From contig NZ_CP062938.1 of NCBI RefSeq assembly GCF_014898155.1, positions 248,001 to 312,000 on the forward strand: a DNA stretch of 64,000 nucleotides, written 5' to 3'. The translations under genes were made by a program, and so were the position numbers. The stretch is from Bifidobacterium eulemuris. GTDB lineage: Bacteria; Actinomycetota; Actinomycetes; Actinomycetales; Bifidobacteriaceae. The notes under the pieces were generated by a model that saw only the letters and a list, made by a program, of their open reading frames with translations, did not search any database and had not been told where the DNA came from. This document shows, piece by piece, positions 27,133 through 36,759 of the stretch (the stretch's first letter is position 1; each line of letters opens with the position of its first letter).

Positions 27133-30048
27133 ATGCTGGAAATCAATATGGATGACGTCATCGCGGTCATCCAATCCATCCAGACCCAGCTGATCGTGAT
27201 CGCCGTGGCACTGGTGCTGGCGATCATCGTCACCGTCGCGGTCAACAAGCGCACCGTCGCGAACGCCGCCGTGCGCAAACTCACCCATTCGACCACCTGG
27301 GTCGTCGCCGCGGTCGCGGCCATCGTCTCCGTCGCCATGATGCTGATGGGCCCGCTCAACAGCATGATCACCATGGCCACCGCCACCCGATACGATCTGA
27401 GTCAGGAGAACATCGAGGCGGCCAACGAGCTCGCGGTCGATATCGAACGCGAAGGTATCACGCTGCTACAGAACAACGACGATCTGCTGCCGCTAAGCGA
27501 TGCCGGCAACATCAACGTGTTCGGCTGGGCGTCCACCAACCCGATCTACGGCGGCACCGGCTCCGGCGCGCTGTCTGACGCATACGACACCACCTCGCTG
27601 CTCGACGGCCTCAACGACGCCGGCTTCACCACCAACGACGAACTGACCGACTTCTACACCGATTACCGTTCCGAACGCGGCGTCATCTCCGTGACCGCCG
27701 CCGACTGGACGCTGCCCGAGCCGCCCGCCAGCACCTATAGCGACGAGCTGCTCGCCAACGCCGAGGAGTTCTCCGACACCGCGATGATCGTCATCGGACG
27801 CGTCGGCGGCGAAGGCCTCGATCTGCCGACCAACATGGGTGATATCGCCAGCGTCGCCGGCACCGTGGAGGGCGTGAACTACGACAACAACTCCGATGAG
27901 TACGCCGACTTCGAGGACGGACAGCACTATCTTGAGCTCAGCCGCTCCGAGCGCGACATGATCGATCTGGTCACCGAACGCTTCGAGAACGTGGTGCTCG
28001 TGTACAACGGCGCGAACGCCTTCGAAATGGACTTCCTGAACGACTATCCGCAGATCAAGTCCGTGCTGTGGGCACCGCATCCCGGCCAGGCCGGCTTCGC
28101 CGCGCTCGGCGAGGTGCTCTCCGGCGCAGTGAACCCCTCCGGCAAGACCTCCGACACCTTCCTGACCGATCTGACCACCGCCCCGAGCTGGAACAACTTC
28201 GGCGACTTCGCCTACGACAACGTCGAGGAATTCGAGGTCGAATCCGCCCGAGGCGTGCGCTACCCGCACTTCGTGAACTACGTGGAGGGCATTTACGTGG
28301 GCTACCGCTTCTGGGAGACCGCGGACGACGAGGGATTGATCAACTACGACGAAGCCGTGCAGTATCCGTTCGGTTACGGCCTGAGCTACACCACCTTCTC
28401 CCAGGAGATGGGTGATGTGACCTACTCCGACGGCACGGTCTCCTTCGATGTGACGGTGACGAACACGGGCGACACCGCCGGCAAGGACGTGGTCGAGGTC
28501 TACTACAACCCGCCCTACACCAACGGCGGCATCGAGAAGGCCACCGCCAACCTCGTCGAATTCGCCAAAACCGACGAGCTCGCCCCGGGCGAGTCCCAGA
28601 CCATCTCGATCGAGTTCGAGGACGACGACATGGCCTCCTACGACTACGAGAACGCCGAAGCCTACGTGCTCGAGGCGGGCGACTACGTGGTGTCCATCAA
28701 TTCGGACTCCCATACGGTGATCGACGAGCAGACCATCAACGTGGCCGAGACCATCACCTACGACACCGAGGACAACACCCACAACGGCGACGAGGTCGTG
28801 GCCACCAACGTGTTCGACGACGCGAACGGCGGCCTGAACTACCTGAGCCGCGAGGACGGCTTCGCGAACTACGCCGAGGCCACCGCCGCCCCGACCGACT
28901 ACAGCATGTCCGACGAGGACAAGGCCACGTTCTACAACACCGGCAACTACGATCCGACCGAATTCGACGATCCGGACGACGAGATGCCCACCATGAACGC
29001 GGACAACGGCTTGCGTCTGGCCGACCTGCGCGGCGTCGACTATGACGACGAGCAGTGGGATCTGCTGCTCGACCAGCTCGACTTCGACGAGATGGATGAG
29101 ATCATCGCCAACGCCGGCTACCAGAACGCGGCCATCGACTCCATCGGCAAGATCCGTCTCTCCGACGCAGACGGCCCCGCCGCCCTGAAGGACAACTTCA
29201 CCGGCGCCAGCTCCATCGGCCTGCCCTCGAACATCGTGCTCGCCTGCTCCTGGAACAGGGATCTGGCCCGCCAGTTCGGCGAGGTCATCGGCGACATGGC
29301 CCATGACCTGCAGATCTCCGGCTGGTACGCCCCGTCCGTGAACCTGCACCGCTCCGCCTTCGGCGGCCGCAACTTCGAGTACTTCTCCGAGGATCCGGTG
29401 CTGACCGGCGATCTGGCGGCCGAGCAGATGCTGGGCGCGGCCGACCGCGGCGTCTACTCGTTCACCAAGCATTTCGCTCTGAACGAGCAGGAGACGCAGC
29501 GCAACGGCCAGCTGTGCACCTGGGCCAACGAGCAGTCGATCCGCGAACTGTACTTGAAGCCCTTCGAGACGATCGTCAAGGCCGACGGCGACGCGCAGGC
29601 CATGATGGGCTCGTTCAACTACATCGGCAACACCTACTCCAGCGCCCACACCGGCCTGAACAACACCGTGCTGCGCGGCGAGTGGGGCTTCCGCGGCTTC
29701 GTGGAGACCGACTACTTCTCCGGCACCAACTACGCCTACCAGACCGGCGACCAGGCCATCCGCGGCGGCACCGACGCGATGCTGGCGACCACCGAGACCA
29801 CGAACCACATCACCGACGAAAGCGCCACCTCCGTGATCGCGATGCGCCAGGCCACCAAGAACATCCTGTACACGGCGGTCAACAGCTACCGGTACGAGAA
29901 CGGCGAGCCCGAATCCTCCACCCCGATGTGGCAGATCGCGACCTACACGACCATCGCCGTGCTCGGCGTGCTGCTCGTGGGGCTTGAGGCACTGGCCGTC
30001 AAGCGTTATCTCACCCGCACGAAGGAGGCCAAAACCGACATCAAGTAA
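27133..30048 (+). CDS. Membrane-anchored glycoside hydrolase family 3 enzyme with permuted domains
   Basis: The 971-residue protein is probably a beta-glucosidase or related GH3 hydrolase at the cell surface. Two membrane segments lie near the N-terminus (about 16-38 and 55-78) and one near the C-terminus (about 934-957). The domain order is reversed relative to most GH3 enzymes: the alpha/beta sandwich domain and a fibronectin-like domain (YPFGYGLSYTTF, then VTVTNTGDTAGKDVVEVYY) come first. The TIM-barrel domain comes last, with KHFALNEQE and the probable nucleophile D860 in GFVETDYFSG. AGGAGAG supports ATG 27133 over the longer frame from 27016. The substrate is not predictable. Confidence 0.9.
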   Translation: MLEINMDDVIAVIQSIQTQLIVIAVALVLAIIVTVAVNKRTVANAAVRKLTHSTTWVVAAVAAIVSVAMMLMGPLNSMITMATATRYDLSQENIEAANELAVDIEREGITLLQNNDDLLPLSDAGNINVFGWASTNPIYGGTGSGALSDAYDTTSLLDGLNDAGFTTNDELTDFYTDYRSERGVISVTAADWTLPEPPASTYSDELLANAEEFSDTAMIVIGRVGGEGLDLPTNMGDIASVAGTVEGVNYDNNSDEYADFEDGQHYLELSRSERDMIDLVTERFENVVLVYNGANAFEMDFLNDYPQIKSVLWAPHPGQAGFAALGEVLSGAVNPSGKTSDTFLTDLTTAPSWNNFGDFAYDNVEEFEVESARGVRYPHFVNYVEGIYVGYRFWETADDEGLINYDEAVQYPFGYGLSYTTFSQEMGDVTYSDGTVSFDVTVTNTGDTAGKDVVEVYYNPPYTNGGIEKATANLVEFAKTDELAPGESQTISIEFEDDDMASYDYENAEAYVLEAGDYVVSINSDSHTVIDEQTINVAETITYDTEDNTHNGDEVVATNVFDDANGGLNYLSREDGFANYAEATAAPTDYSMSDEDKATFYNTGNYDPTEFDDPDDEMPTMNADNGLRLADLRGVDYDDEQWDLLLDQLDFDEMDEIIANAGYQNAAIDSIGKIRLSDADGPAALKDNFTGASSIGLPSNIVLACSWNRDLARQFGEVIGDMAHDLQISGWYAPSVNLHRSAFGGRNFEYFSEDPVLTGDLAAEQMLGAADRGVYSFTKHFALNEQETQRNGQLCTWANEQSIRELYLKPFETIVKADGDAQAMMGSFNYIGNTYSSAHTGLNNTVLRGEWGFRGFVETDYFSGTNYAYQTGDQAIRGGTDAMLATTETTNHITDESATSVIAMRQATKNILYTAVNSYRYENGEPESSTPMWQIATYTTIAVLGVLLVGLEALAVKRYLTRTKEAKTDIK

Positions 30049-30073
30049 CCCCTGACTTCTCACCCTGCATTGC

Positions 30074-30109
30074 AAGCGCCGCCGCGGAGTTTCCCGCGGC
30101 GGCGCTTTT
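30074..30109 (+). terminator. Terminator after the GH3 gene
   Basis: A 14-bp GC-rich stem (30074-30087 with 30094-30107) with a 6-nt loop runs into TTTT. Confidence 0.9.
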
Positions 30110-30187
30110 CGTCCAATACATGCGCATCGCGCATCGCGGCACGTACAATATTTGAATATCGGTTCCATCGAGCATAGGGAGAGTGGC

Positions 30188-31102
30188 GTGGAAATACGCG
30201 CGTTGCGGTACTTCGTGACGATCGTGCAGGAGGAAGGCATCACCGCAGCCGCCGATGCGCTGCATGTCAGCCAACCCACCCTGTCACGCCAGATCAAAGA
30301 TCTGGAGGGCGAACTAGGAGCAAAACTCTTCACCCGCGGCAACCGTGGTCGCGCTCTGGAACTCACCCGCGAAGGACGCATGCTCTACCGGCGCGCGTGC
30401 GAGATCATCGCGCTCGCGGACAAAGCCGAGACGGAGATCGCGACCAGCGAGACGGTTGAGGGAGATCTGCACATCAGCGCGGCCCAGACCTGCTCGATGC
30501 GAATCGTGGCCAAGGCGCTCGCCGCGTTGTGTGAACGGCATCCCGGCGTTGTGGTGCATCTGCAGGACGCCTACAGCGACGACATCATCGACCGGCTCAA
30601 CAACGGTCTGACCGACTTCGGTCTGCTGGTGCAGCCGGTGGATATGAGCGGTTTCGACTACCTCGACATTCCCGGACTCGACCCTTTGGGCGTCGTGGTG
30701 CGCGAGGACCATCCGTTGGCGGGACGCGCGAGCGTCGATGTGGGCGAGCTCAAAGACATACGCGCCATTGTGCCCAAAGGCTCCATCAGCCGCAATGACG
30801 CGTTGGTGCAATCGCGTCGTCTAACCGATGGGCTGCTTGTGGTCGGTACGATGAATCTCGCCCATAACGCGGGTTATCTGGTGCGGGAGGGATTCGGCGC
30901 GATGATCTGCCCTGCGAGCGTGGCCGAGACGGGCGAGGGGAGCGGTCTGTCGTTCGTGCCGGTGTCGCCGGAGCATGTCGTGCGCGTGAGTCTGGCATGG
31001 AAGAAGAACCAGCCATTATCGCGGCAGGCCGAGGTCTTTCTCTCGCTGCTGCGTGACGTCATCGATGGCGAGTCTTCCGGCGATGCGGACGATACGGTAT
31101 GA
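30188..31102 (+). CDS. LysR family transcriptional regulator
   Basis: The 304-residue protein has the N-terminal LysR winged helix-turn-helix (LRYFVTIVQEEGITAAADAL, then QPTLSRQIKDLE) and a periplasmic-binding-like effector domain. The start is GTG 30188 with AGGGAG upstream; this gives the typical MEIRALRYF start. It lies upstream of, and reads in the same direction as, two SDR-type genes that it may control. Confidence 0.94.
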   Translation: MEIRALRYFVTIVQEEGITAAADALHVSQPTLSRQIKDLEGELGAKLFTRGNRGRALELTREGRMLYRRACEIIALADKAETEIATSETVEGDLHISAAQTCSMRIVAKALAALCERHPGVVVHLQDAYSDDIIDRLNNGLTDFGLLVQPVDMSGFDYLDIPGLDPLGVVVREDHPLAGRASVDVGELKDIRAIVPKGSISRNDALVQSRRLTDGLLVVGTMNLAHNAGYLVREGFGAMICPASVAETGEGSGLSFVPVSPEHVVRVSLAWKKNQPLSRQAEVFLSLLRDVIDGESSGDADDTV

Positions 31103-31134
31103 CTACCGGAAATATATTCAGATAACAGATGTGT

Positions 31135-31162
31135 TTGGTATAAGTTTCTGTATTTGTATTCT
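31135..31162 (+). promoter_or_regulatory. Promoter of the NAD(P)-binding protein gene
   Basis: TTGGTA (31135-31140) and TATTCT (31157-31162) are separated by 16 nt, in the gap between the LysR gene and the next gene. The region is AT-rich compared with its surroundings. Confidence 0.5.
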
Positions 31163-31219
31163 TTTTTGTCGCGGCCTAACGTGAGGGATATCAGCGATCC
31201 CACACGTAAGGAGCACATC

Positions 31220-32002
31220 ATGACAATCCCCACCCGCATTCTGTTCGTCGGCGCCACCGGCAGCATCGGACGCCTCGCCATCGACGAGGCGCTGCGTCAG
31301 GGCTACCATGTCCGCGCGCTGGTGCGCGACGCGGCACAGGCCGGACTGCCCGACGAGGTCGAACTGGCGGTCGGCGATCTGACGCGCCTCGAGACGTTCG
31401 AAACCGCGCTGGACGGCATCGACGGCATCGTGTTCACCCAAGGCTCGCACGCCAGCGCCGCCATGGTCGAAGCCGTCGACTACGGCGCCGTGCGCAACGC
31501 GCTGCTGGCGCTGCATGGGCGCAAGGTGCGCATCGCGCTGATGACCGCCATCGGCGTGACCTACATGGACTCGCAGTACAACCGCACCATCGAGGCGCAT
31601 GATTGGAAGCGCCGCTCGGAACGTCTGGTGCGCGCGAGCGGCAACGAATACACCATCGTGCGTCCCGGCTGGTTCGACTACAACGACGACGACCAGCTGC
31701 GCATCACCTTTCTGCAGGGCGACACCCGCCGCAACGCCAGCCCCGAGGACGGGGTCGTAGCCCGGCGTCAGATCGCGCGCGTGCTCATCGACGCGCTTGG
31801 CTGCGACGAGGCCGCCAACACCACGCTCGAGCTCGTCGCCGAACACGGAGCGGAGCAGGAGGATCTGAAACCGTTGTTCGCCGCGCTCGAACGAGATCCG
31901 TCCGACGGCATCGACGGCGTGCTCGATGAGGACAACTTCCCGCTGTCTGCCCAGCCGGAACGCGTGCTCGACGATTTTAAAGCCGTCGAGCTCGTCCGTT
32001 GA
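31220..32002 (+). CDS. NAD(P)-binding NmrA/atypical SDR family protein
   Basis: The 260-residue protein has a Rossmann start (ILFVGATGSIGRLAIDEAL), the GxxGxxG form of atypical SDR/NmrA proteins. The middle part (TAIGVTYMDS and YTIVRPGWF) fits that group, which includes sugar epimerase-like and redox-sensing members. Start ATG 31220 has AAGGAG at 31208-31213. It lies between a LysR regulator and a classical SDR gene, so the three probably form one redox-related locus. The substrate is unknown. Confidence 0.86.
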   Translation: MTIPTRILFVGATGSIGRLAIDEALRQGYHVRALVRDAAQAGLPDEVELAVGDLTRLETFETALDGIDGIVFTQGSHASAAMVEAVDYGAVRNALLALHGRKVRIALMTAIGVTYMDSQYNRTIEAHDWKRRSERLVRASGNEYTIVRPGWFDYNDDDQLRITFLQGDTRRNASPEDGVVARRQIARVLIDALGCDEAANTTLELVAEHGAEQEDLKPLFAALERDPSDGIDGVLDEDNFPLSAQPERVLDDFKAVELVR

Positions 32003-32095
32003 GCACCTGCATCTCAAAGGATTGATTCGACGTTCAATCGTTGCAACGGCACTGCATACGGGGATGTCGGATAAGAATACGATAAGGAGAACATC

Positions 32096-32917
32096 ATGGG
32101 CAAGACATGGATGATCACCGGCGTATCCATCGGATTCGGCCGCGAAATGACGGAGCAGCTGCTTGAACGCGGCGACGTCGTCACCGGCACCGTACGCGGT
32201 GAAAACAAGGTCAGGGACCTGATCGAACGCTATCCCGACACCTTCAACTGCCGTCTGCTGGATGTGACCGACGTGCCCGCGCTCCAGCGCACGGTCAGGG
32301 ACGCCTTCGAGCGGCACGGGCGCATCGATGTGGTGGTCAGCAACGCCGGATACGGCCTGTTCGGCTGCGCGGAGGAGCTTTCCGACGCCGAGATCGACCA
32401 TATCGTCGCCACGAACCTGGTCGGTTCGATCCAGTTCATCAAAACCTCGCTGCCGTATCTGCGCGCCCAAGGCGGCGGCCGCATCATCCAGATGTCCAGC
32501 TACGGCGCGCAGGTGGCGTTTCCCGCGAATTCCATGTACCACGCGACCAAATTCGGCATCGAAGGATTCTGCGAGGCGGTGGCGCAGGAGGTCGCGCAGT
32601 TCAATATCGGCGTGACCATGGTCGAACCGGGCGGCGCCCGCACCGAATTCCGCTACGGCAGCGCCAAAATGGCCGAGCTGATGCCGGAATATGAGAGCTG
32701 CCATGGATTCCTCACCATGCTCGACGCCTCCAAGGGACTGGCTCCGGGAGACCCCAAACGCATGGCGGAACGCATCATCGCCAGCGCGGACCAGGAACCC
32801 GCTCCGCTGCGCATGGTGCTGGGCAGCCAAGCGTTGGCGGCGACCATCGAACGGCTGGAAGACCGTCTGGCGGATTTCAAAACCCAGACGGAACTCGCCG
32901 CGTCCACCGATTTCTAG
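32096..32917 (+). CDS. Short-chain dehydrogenase/reductase
   Basis: The 273-residue classical SDR enzyme has the nucleotide-binding glycine motif TGVSIGFG, VSNAGYG (NAG motif), a catalytic serine in IQMSSYG, and YHATK (the YxxxK pair). It catalyses NAD(P)(H)-linked oxidation or reduction of an unknown substrate. AAGGAG lies upstream of ATG 32096. A bidirectional terminator follows 13 nt after the stop. Confidence 0.92.
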   Translation: MGKTWMITGVSIGFGREMTEQLLERGDVVTGTVRGENKVRDLIERYPDTFNCRLLDVTDVPALQRTVRDAFERHGRIDVVVSNAGYGLFGCAEELSDAEIDHIVATNLVGSIQFIKTSLPYLRAQGGGRIIQMSSYGAQVAFPANSMYHATKFGIEGFCEAVAQEVAQFNIGVTMVEPGGARTEFRYGSAKMAELMPEYESCHGFLTMLDASKGLAPGDPKRMAERIIASADQEPAPLRMVLGSQALAATIERLEDRLADFKTQTELAASTDF

Positions 32918-32930
32918 GTTTCTGCCATAA

Positions 32931-32979
32931 GACGAAAAAGGATGGGCCGCTCAACTCGAGCGGCCCATCCTTTTTCGTC
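32931..32979. terminator. Bidirectional terminator between SDR and fadD
   Basis: A 22-bp perfect stem (32931-32952 with 32958-32979) contains A5 and T5 runs, giving a U-tail on both strands. It overlaps the last codon of fadD. Confidence 0.95.
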
Positions 32980-35008
32980 ACTTCTTTTTGGTGGTGTACA
33001 TCTGCGTGTTGAGCAGCGTGGCGTAATGCTTGATCACCTTCGGACGGATCACCTTCATGGAGGCGGTCATCAAACCGTTCTCCTGGGTGAACTCCTCGGG
33101 CAGGATGATGAATTTGCGCACGGATTCGGCGCGGGAGACGCCGTCGTTGGCCTGGTCGACGAACTTCTGCACCTCGGCGCGTACGGCGGCGTTGTTCGCC
33201 GCGGCCTGCATCGACATGTTCCGATCCAAGCCCTTGGATTCCAGCCACGGCCGCAGCGACTCCTCGTCCAGCGTCACCAGCGCGGAGATGAACGGACGCT
33301 TGTCGCCGAGCACCAGCGCCTGCGAGACGAATTGGCAGCGCTGGATGATCTCCTCGATCGGGCCCGGGGCGACGTTCTTGCCGCCTGCGGTGATGATGAG
33401 ATCCTTCTTGCGTCCGGTGATGTAAAGGAACCCGTCGTTGTCGAGACGACCCAGATCGCCGGTGGCGTACCAACCGTCCTCGGTGAACGATCCCTCGGTC
33501 GCATCCTCGTTCTTATGGTAGCGGGGAAACACGGCCGTGCCCTTGACCTGGATCTCGTCGTCCTCGGCGATGCGCAGGCTGAAGCCGGGGAATGGGATGC
33601 CGACGGAACCGGGATGATACGACGCGCCCAACGGGGTGAACGCGCAGGGGGCCGTCGTCTCGGTCAAACCGTACCCCTCGTAGACGGGGACGTTCGCGCC
33701 GCGGAAGAAGGCGAGAAGCTCCGGATCAAGCGGGGCGCCGCCGGCCACGATCCACTTGGCCCGACCGCCGAGCACATCGCGCAACGCCTTGTAGACCAGC
33801 GGGTCGAAGGCCGCGCGGCGCGTGCGGGTGAGCGCGCGCACCTTGCCCTCGCCAAGCTCGGCCATATAGTTCTGCGCGGCGACCACGGCCGCGGCGAACG
33901 CCACGCCCTTGGCGCCATGGCCGGCCTTCTGCGAGGCCGCGTTGTAGACCTTCTCCAGCACGCGCGGCACCACGATCATCACGGTGGGCTTGGCCACCTG
34001 CAGATCGGAGATCAGCGTCTTGATGCCCTGCGCGATATAGATATGCAGTTCGGAGGCCACCACGATGTAGTTGATCGCACGGGCGAAGGAATGCGCCTGG
34101 GGGAGGAACAGCAGCACGGAATGGCTTTTGTCGTGCAGCAGTTCCGGCATGTAGTTCGGCAGGTTGAGCGCCGTGGTGCAATAGTGCTCATGGGTCATCT
34201 CCACACCCTTCGGTGCCGCGGTGGAGCCGGAGGTGTAGACGATCGAGCAGAGGTCGGTTTTCTTGACCGAGTCGATGCGCTCGTCGAGGGCCTCGTCGCT
34301 CACGGACGCGCCATAGGCCTTGAGCTCGTCGAGTCCGCCGGTTTCGATGGTCGCGACATGCTCCAGCGAGGGACATTCCTCCACCGCGCCCTCGGCCTTG
34401 TCGCGCATCTCGGTGCTTTCGACGATGAGCAGACGCGCGTCGGAATTGTTCACGATATTGCGGATCTGCTCGGCCGAATCGGTGTCGTAGATGGTGGCGA
34501 GCACGCCGCCGCAGGCCATGACCGCGGCGTCGGTCAGATCCCACTCATAGGAGGTGCGGCACATGAAGGCCACGGCGTCGCCCTTCCTCAGGCCATAGTG
34601 CATCAGGCCTTTGGCCACGGCGCGCACCTCGGCGAGGAATTCGTTGGCGGTTTTGGTGATCCACTGGTCGCCGATCTTATAGGTATACAGCGGCTCGTCG
34701 CCCATGCGGGCGGCACGGTCTGCGTAGATGTCGTAGATCGACATGCCCTCGTCCAGCGGCGGATTGCCCTCGGTGTGCGAAGTCAGCAGCTTGGAGATCG
34801 CGTCGATGTCGGTGACGGTGGGGAATCCCGGCCCCCATTCGTCGGTGTGGGGCAGATCGACCTGGCTGGAGGAGGCGTATTCGCCGCCGGCGTAATCGGG
34901 CTGGCCCGCCGAATCATCACTGACCGGATGCACGAAATCAGCGCCCAGACGCAGCGCCTTGCGCGTCATATTCGCAGTCTGCTGCTTCAATGAGGAAATA
35001 ACGGACAC
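32978..35008 (-). CDS. fadD: Long-chain fatty acid-CoA ligase (AMP-binding)
   Basis: The 676-residue protein activates long-chain fatty acids with ATP and CoA. Visible are the AMP motif (IVYTSGSTAAPKGVEMTH), YEGYGLTETTAP, and the FACS-type motif around WYATGDLGRLDNDGFLYITGR with KDLIITAGGKNV, which holds catalytic and hinge residues. The length fits the FadD15/FAA1-like group. The start is GTG 35008 with AAGGAG 6 nt upstream. Bifidobacteria do not use beta-oxidation, so a role in lipid recycling or synthesis is more likely (inference). Confidence 0.93.
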   Translation of the reverse strand: MSVISSLKQQTANMTRKALRLGADFVHPVSDDSAGQPDYAGGEYASSSQVDLPHTDEWGPGFPTVTDIDAISKLLTSHTEGNPPLDEGMSIYDIYADRAARMGDEPLYTYKIGDQWITKTANEFLAEVRAVAKGLMHYGLRKGDAVAFMCRTSYEWDLTDAAVMACGGVLATIYDTDSAEQIRNIVNNSDARLLIVESTEMRDKAEGAVEECPSLEHVATIETGGLDELKAYGASVSDEALDERIDSVKKTDLCSIVYTSGSTAAPKGVEMTHEHYCTTALNLPNYMPELLHDKSHSVLLFLPQAHSFARAINYIVVASELHIYIAQGIKTLISDLQVAKPTVMIVVPRVLEKVYNAASQKAGHGAKGVAFAAAVVAAQNYMAELGEGKVRALTRTRRAAFDPLVYKALRDVLGGRAKWIVAGGAPLDPELLAFFRGANVPVYEGYGLTETTAPCAFTPLGASYHPGSVGIPFPGFSLRIAEDDEIQVKGTAVFPRYHKNEDATEGSFTEDGWYATGDLGRLDNDGFLYITGRKKDLIITAGGKNVAPGPIEEIIQRCQFVSQALVLGDKRPFISALVTLDEESLRPWLESKGLDRNMSMQAAANNAAVRAEVQKFVDQANDGVSRAESVRKFIILPEEFTQENGLMTASMKVIRPKVIKHYATLLNTQMYTTKKK

Positions 35009-35230
35009 GTGATGCTCCTTGACAAGTCTTCTTCTTATATGACCTAAGCGGTTCTCAAAATGGCCAGTTTAGCCGGCAAAACGCGACACGTCACCTTACG
35101 CTACCGTAGGCGGAGAGCCCGCAAGAACGGTCAGCGCGCGAATGGAACAACCATGCGGTGCCCATTTGGCGGGATTCGTGGCCGCAAGCTCTGTGGTCTG
35201 GGTTACACTGTTCCGCTGTACACCAAGACC

Positions 35231-35280
35231 TGTTATGACAAGGTTTCGCATGCGTTACGACGTGTTATGACAAGGTTTCG
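35231..35280 (+). promoter_or_regulatory. 18-bp direct repeat upstream of pntAA
   Basis: TGTTATGACAAGGTTTCG occurs identically at 35231-35248 and 35263-35280, a 32-nt period (about three helical turns). It ends 18 nt before the pntAA start codon, so it probably lies in the leader. Possible roles are a regulator site or an RNA element. Confidence 0.55.
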
Positions 35281-35298
35281 TAAGAAGAAAGGGCTCTC

Positions 35299-36450
35299 AT
35301 GGCTGAAACCCAGAAAGCCACGGTGACGTTCGGCGTCCTGAACGAGACGTCGGATATCGAGTCGCGCGTCGCGTTGACGCCCGACATCGTCACCCGGCTG
35401 GGCAAGAGCGGCGTCTCCTGCCTGATTGAAAGCGGCGCGGGTGCCGCCGCACAGTACACGGACGAGGATTACGCGAACGCGGGCGCGAAGGTCGCCTCCC
35501 GCGACGAAGTGATCGCCGGCGCCGACGCGCTCGGCTTCGTCGACCGTCCGTTCGCCGAAACGCTGGCCAAGGTCAAGGCCGGCACATGGATCATCGGCAT
35601 GCTCGGCTCGTTCACCGACGCCGACTACGTCGCCTCGCTCGAGAACGCCGGTTTGGTCGGCGTCGCCATCGAGAAGCTGCCCCGCCAGCTTTCCTCCGCG
35701 CAGTCGATGGACGAGATGACCTCGCAGAACTCCGTTATGGGCTACAAGGCCGCCATCGCCGCCGCCGACGCCTACGGCTCCTTCCTGCCGATGATGACCA
35801 CCGCCGCCGGCACGATCCGTCCGGCCAAGGCGCTGGTGCTCGGCGCAGGCATCGCCGGCCTACAGGCCATCGGCACGCTTAAGCGTCTCGGCGCGGTCGT
35901 CACCGCCTACGACGTGCGTCCCGCCTCCAAGGGCGAGGTCGAATCGCTGGGCGCGAAGTTCCTCGATCTGGGACTCGACTTCTCCGCGGGTCAGGGCGAG
36001 GGCGGCTACGCCCGCGCGCTCACCGCCGAGGAGCAGGCCGCCCAGCAGGCCGCGGTCGATGAGAAGGCCGCCGGCTTCGACATCGTCATCACCACCGCCA
36101 AGGTGCCGGGCCGCAAGCCCCCGGTGCTGCTCACCAAGGCCGGCGTCGACGGACTGCACCGCGGTGCTGTGATCGTCGACTGCGCCGCCTCCGACCTCGG
36201 CGGCAACGTCGAAGGTTCCGTGATCGGCGAGCAGGTCACCGACGGCGGCGTCAAGATCATCGGCGCCCCGTATCTGGCCTCCGGCGTCGCCACCACGGCC
36301 TCCAACCTGCTCAGCCGCAACGTGGCCGACGTGCTCGCCCACTTCGTGCGCGACGGCAAGCTGGCCCAGGACCTGTCCGAAGAGCTCGACGACGCGCTGG
36401 TCGTGGCCGGCCGCGCCGAAGCTCCGGCCGCCAAGAAGGAAGAGGAGTAA
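35299..36450 (+). CDS. pntAA: NAD(P) transhydrogenase subunit alpha part 1
   Basis: This is the soluble NAD(H)-binding domain I of proton-translocating transhydrogenase (383 residues). It resembles alanine dehydrogenase. Visible are RVALTPDIV near the N-terminus, SAQSMDEMTSQ, and the Rossmann loop VLGAGIAGLQAIGTLKRLGA. The three pnt genes are separated by only 3 nt each and form an operon that would generate NADPH from NADH using the proton gradient. ATG 35299 is preceded by AGAAAGGG. Confidence 0.96.
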   Translation: MAETQKATVTFGVLNETSDIESRVALTPDIVTRLGKSGVSCLIESGAGAAAQYTDEDYANAGAKVASRDEVIAGADALGFVDRPFAETLAKVKAGTWIIGMLGSFTDADYVASLENAGLVGVAIEKLPRQLSSAQSMDEMTSQNSVMGYKAAIAAADAYGSFLPMMTTAAGTIRPAKALVLGAGIAGLQAIGTLKRLGAVVTAYDVRPASKGEVESLGAKFLDLGLDFSAGQGEGGYARALTAEEQAAQQAAVDEKAAGFDIVITTAKVPGRKPPVLLTKAGVDGLHRGAVIVDCAASDLGGNVEGSVIGEQVTDGGVKIIGAPYLASGVATTASNLLSRNVADVLAHFVRDGKLAQDLSEELDDALVVAGRAEAPAAKKEEE

Positions 36451-36453
36451 ACC

Positions 36454-36756
36454 ATGCCCACTCTTGTCGTTTCCATCACCCTGTTCGTCCTCGCCCTGCT
36501 CATCGGTATCGAGGTGATCGGCAAGGTGCCCGCCACCCTGCACACCCCGCTGATGTCCGGCGCGAACTCGATCCACGGCATCGTCATCGTCGGCGTCGTC
36601 ATCGTCGCGGCCGAGGCCAATTCGCCGCTCGCGTATGTGTTCATCTTCCTGGCTGCCGTGCTGGGCACGATGAACGTGGTCGGCGGCTACGTGGTCACCG
36701 ACCGCATGCTTGAGATGTTCAAGTCCAATAAGAACGAGAAGAAGGGGGAGAAGTAA
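36454..36756 (+). CDS. pntAB: NAD(P) transhydrogenase subunit alpha part 2
   Basis: This is a small membrane subunit of 100 residues with three membrane segments (about 4-20, 37-58 and 60-82). It supplies part of domain II, the proton channel. It includes GKVPATLHTPLMSGANSIHG, the conserved stretch of this subunit. It starts 3 nt after pntAA and ends with a lysine-rich tail. Split alpha subunits like this are the usual actinobacterial form. Confidence 0.95.
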   Translation: MPTLVVSITLFVLALLIGIEVIGKVPATLHTPLMSGANSIHGIVIVGVVIVAAEANSPLAYVFIFLAAVLGTMNVVGGYVVTDRMLEMFKSNKNEKKGEK

Positions 36757-36759
36757 GCC

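Noticed and set aside
35060..35326. Arg/Lys-rich frame over the pntAA leader
   Set aside because: It runs through the direct repeats and into pntAA in another frame. Composition reflects non-coding DNA.
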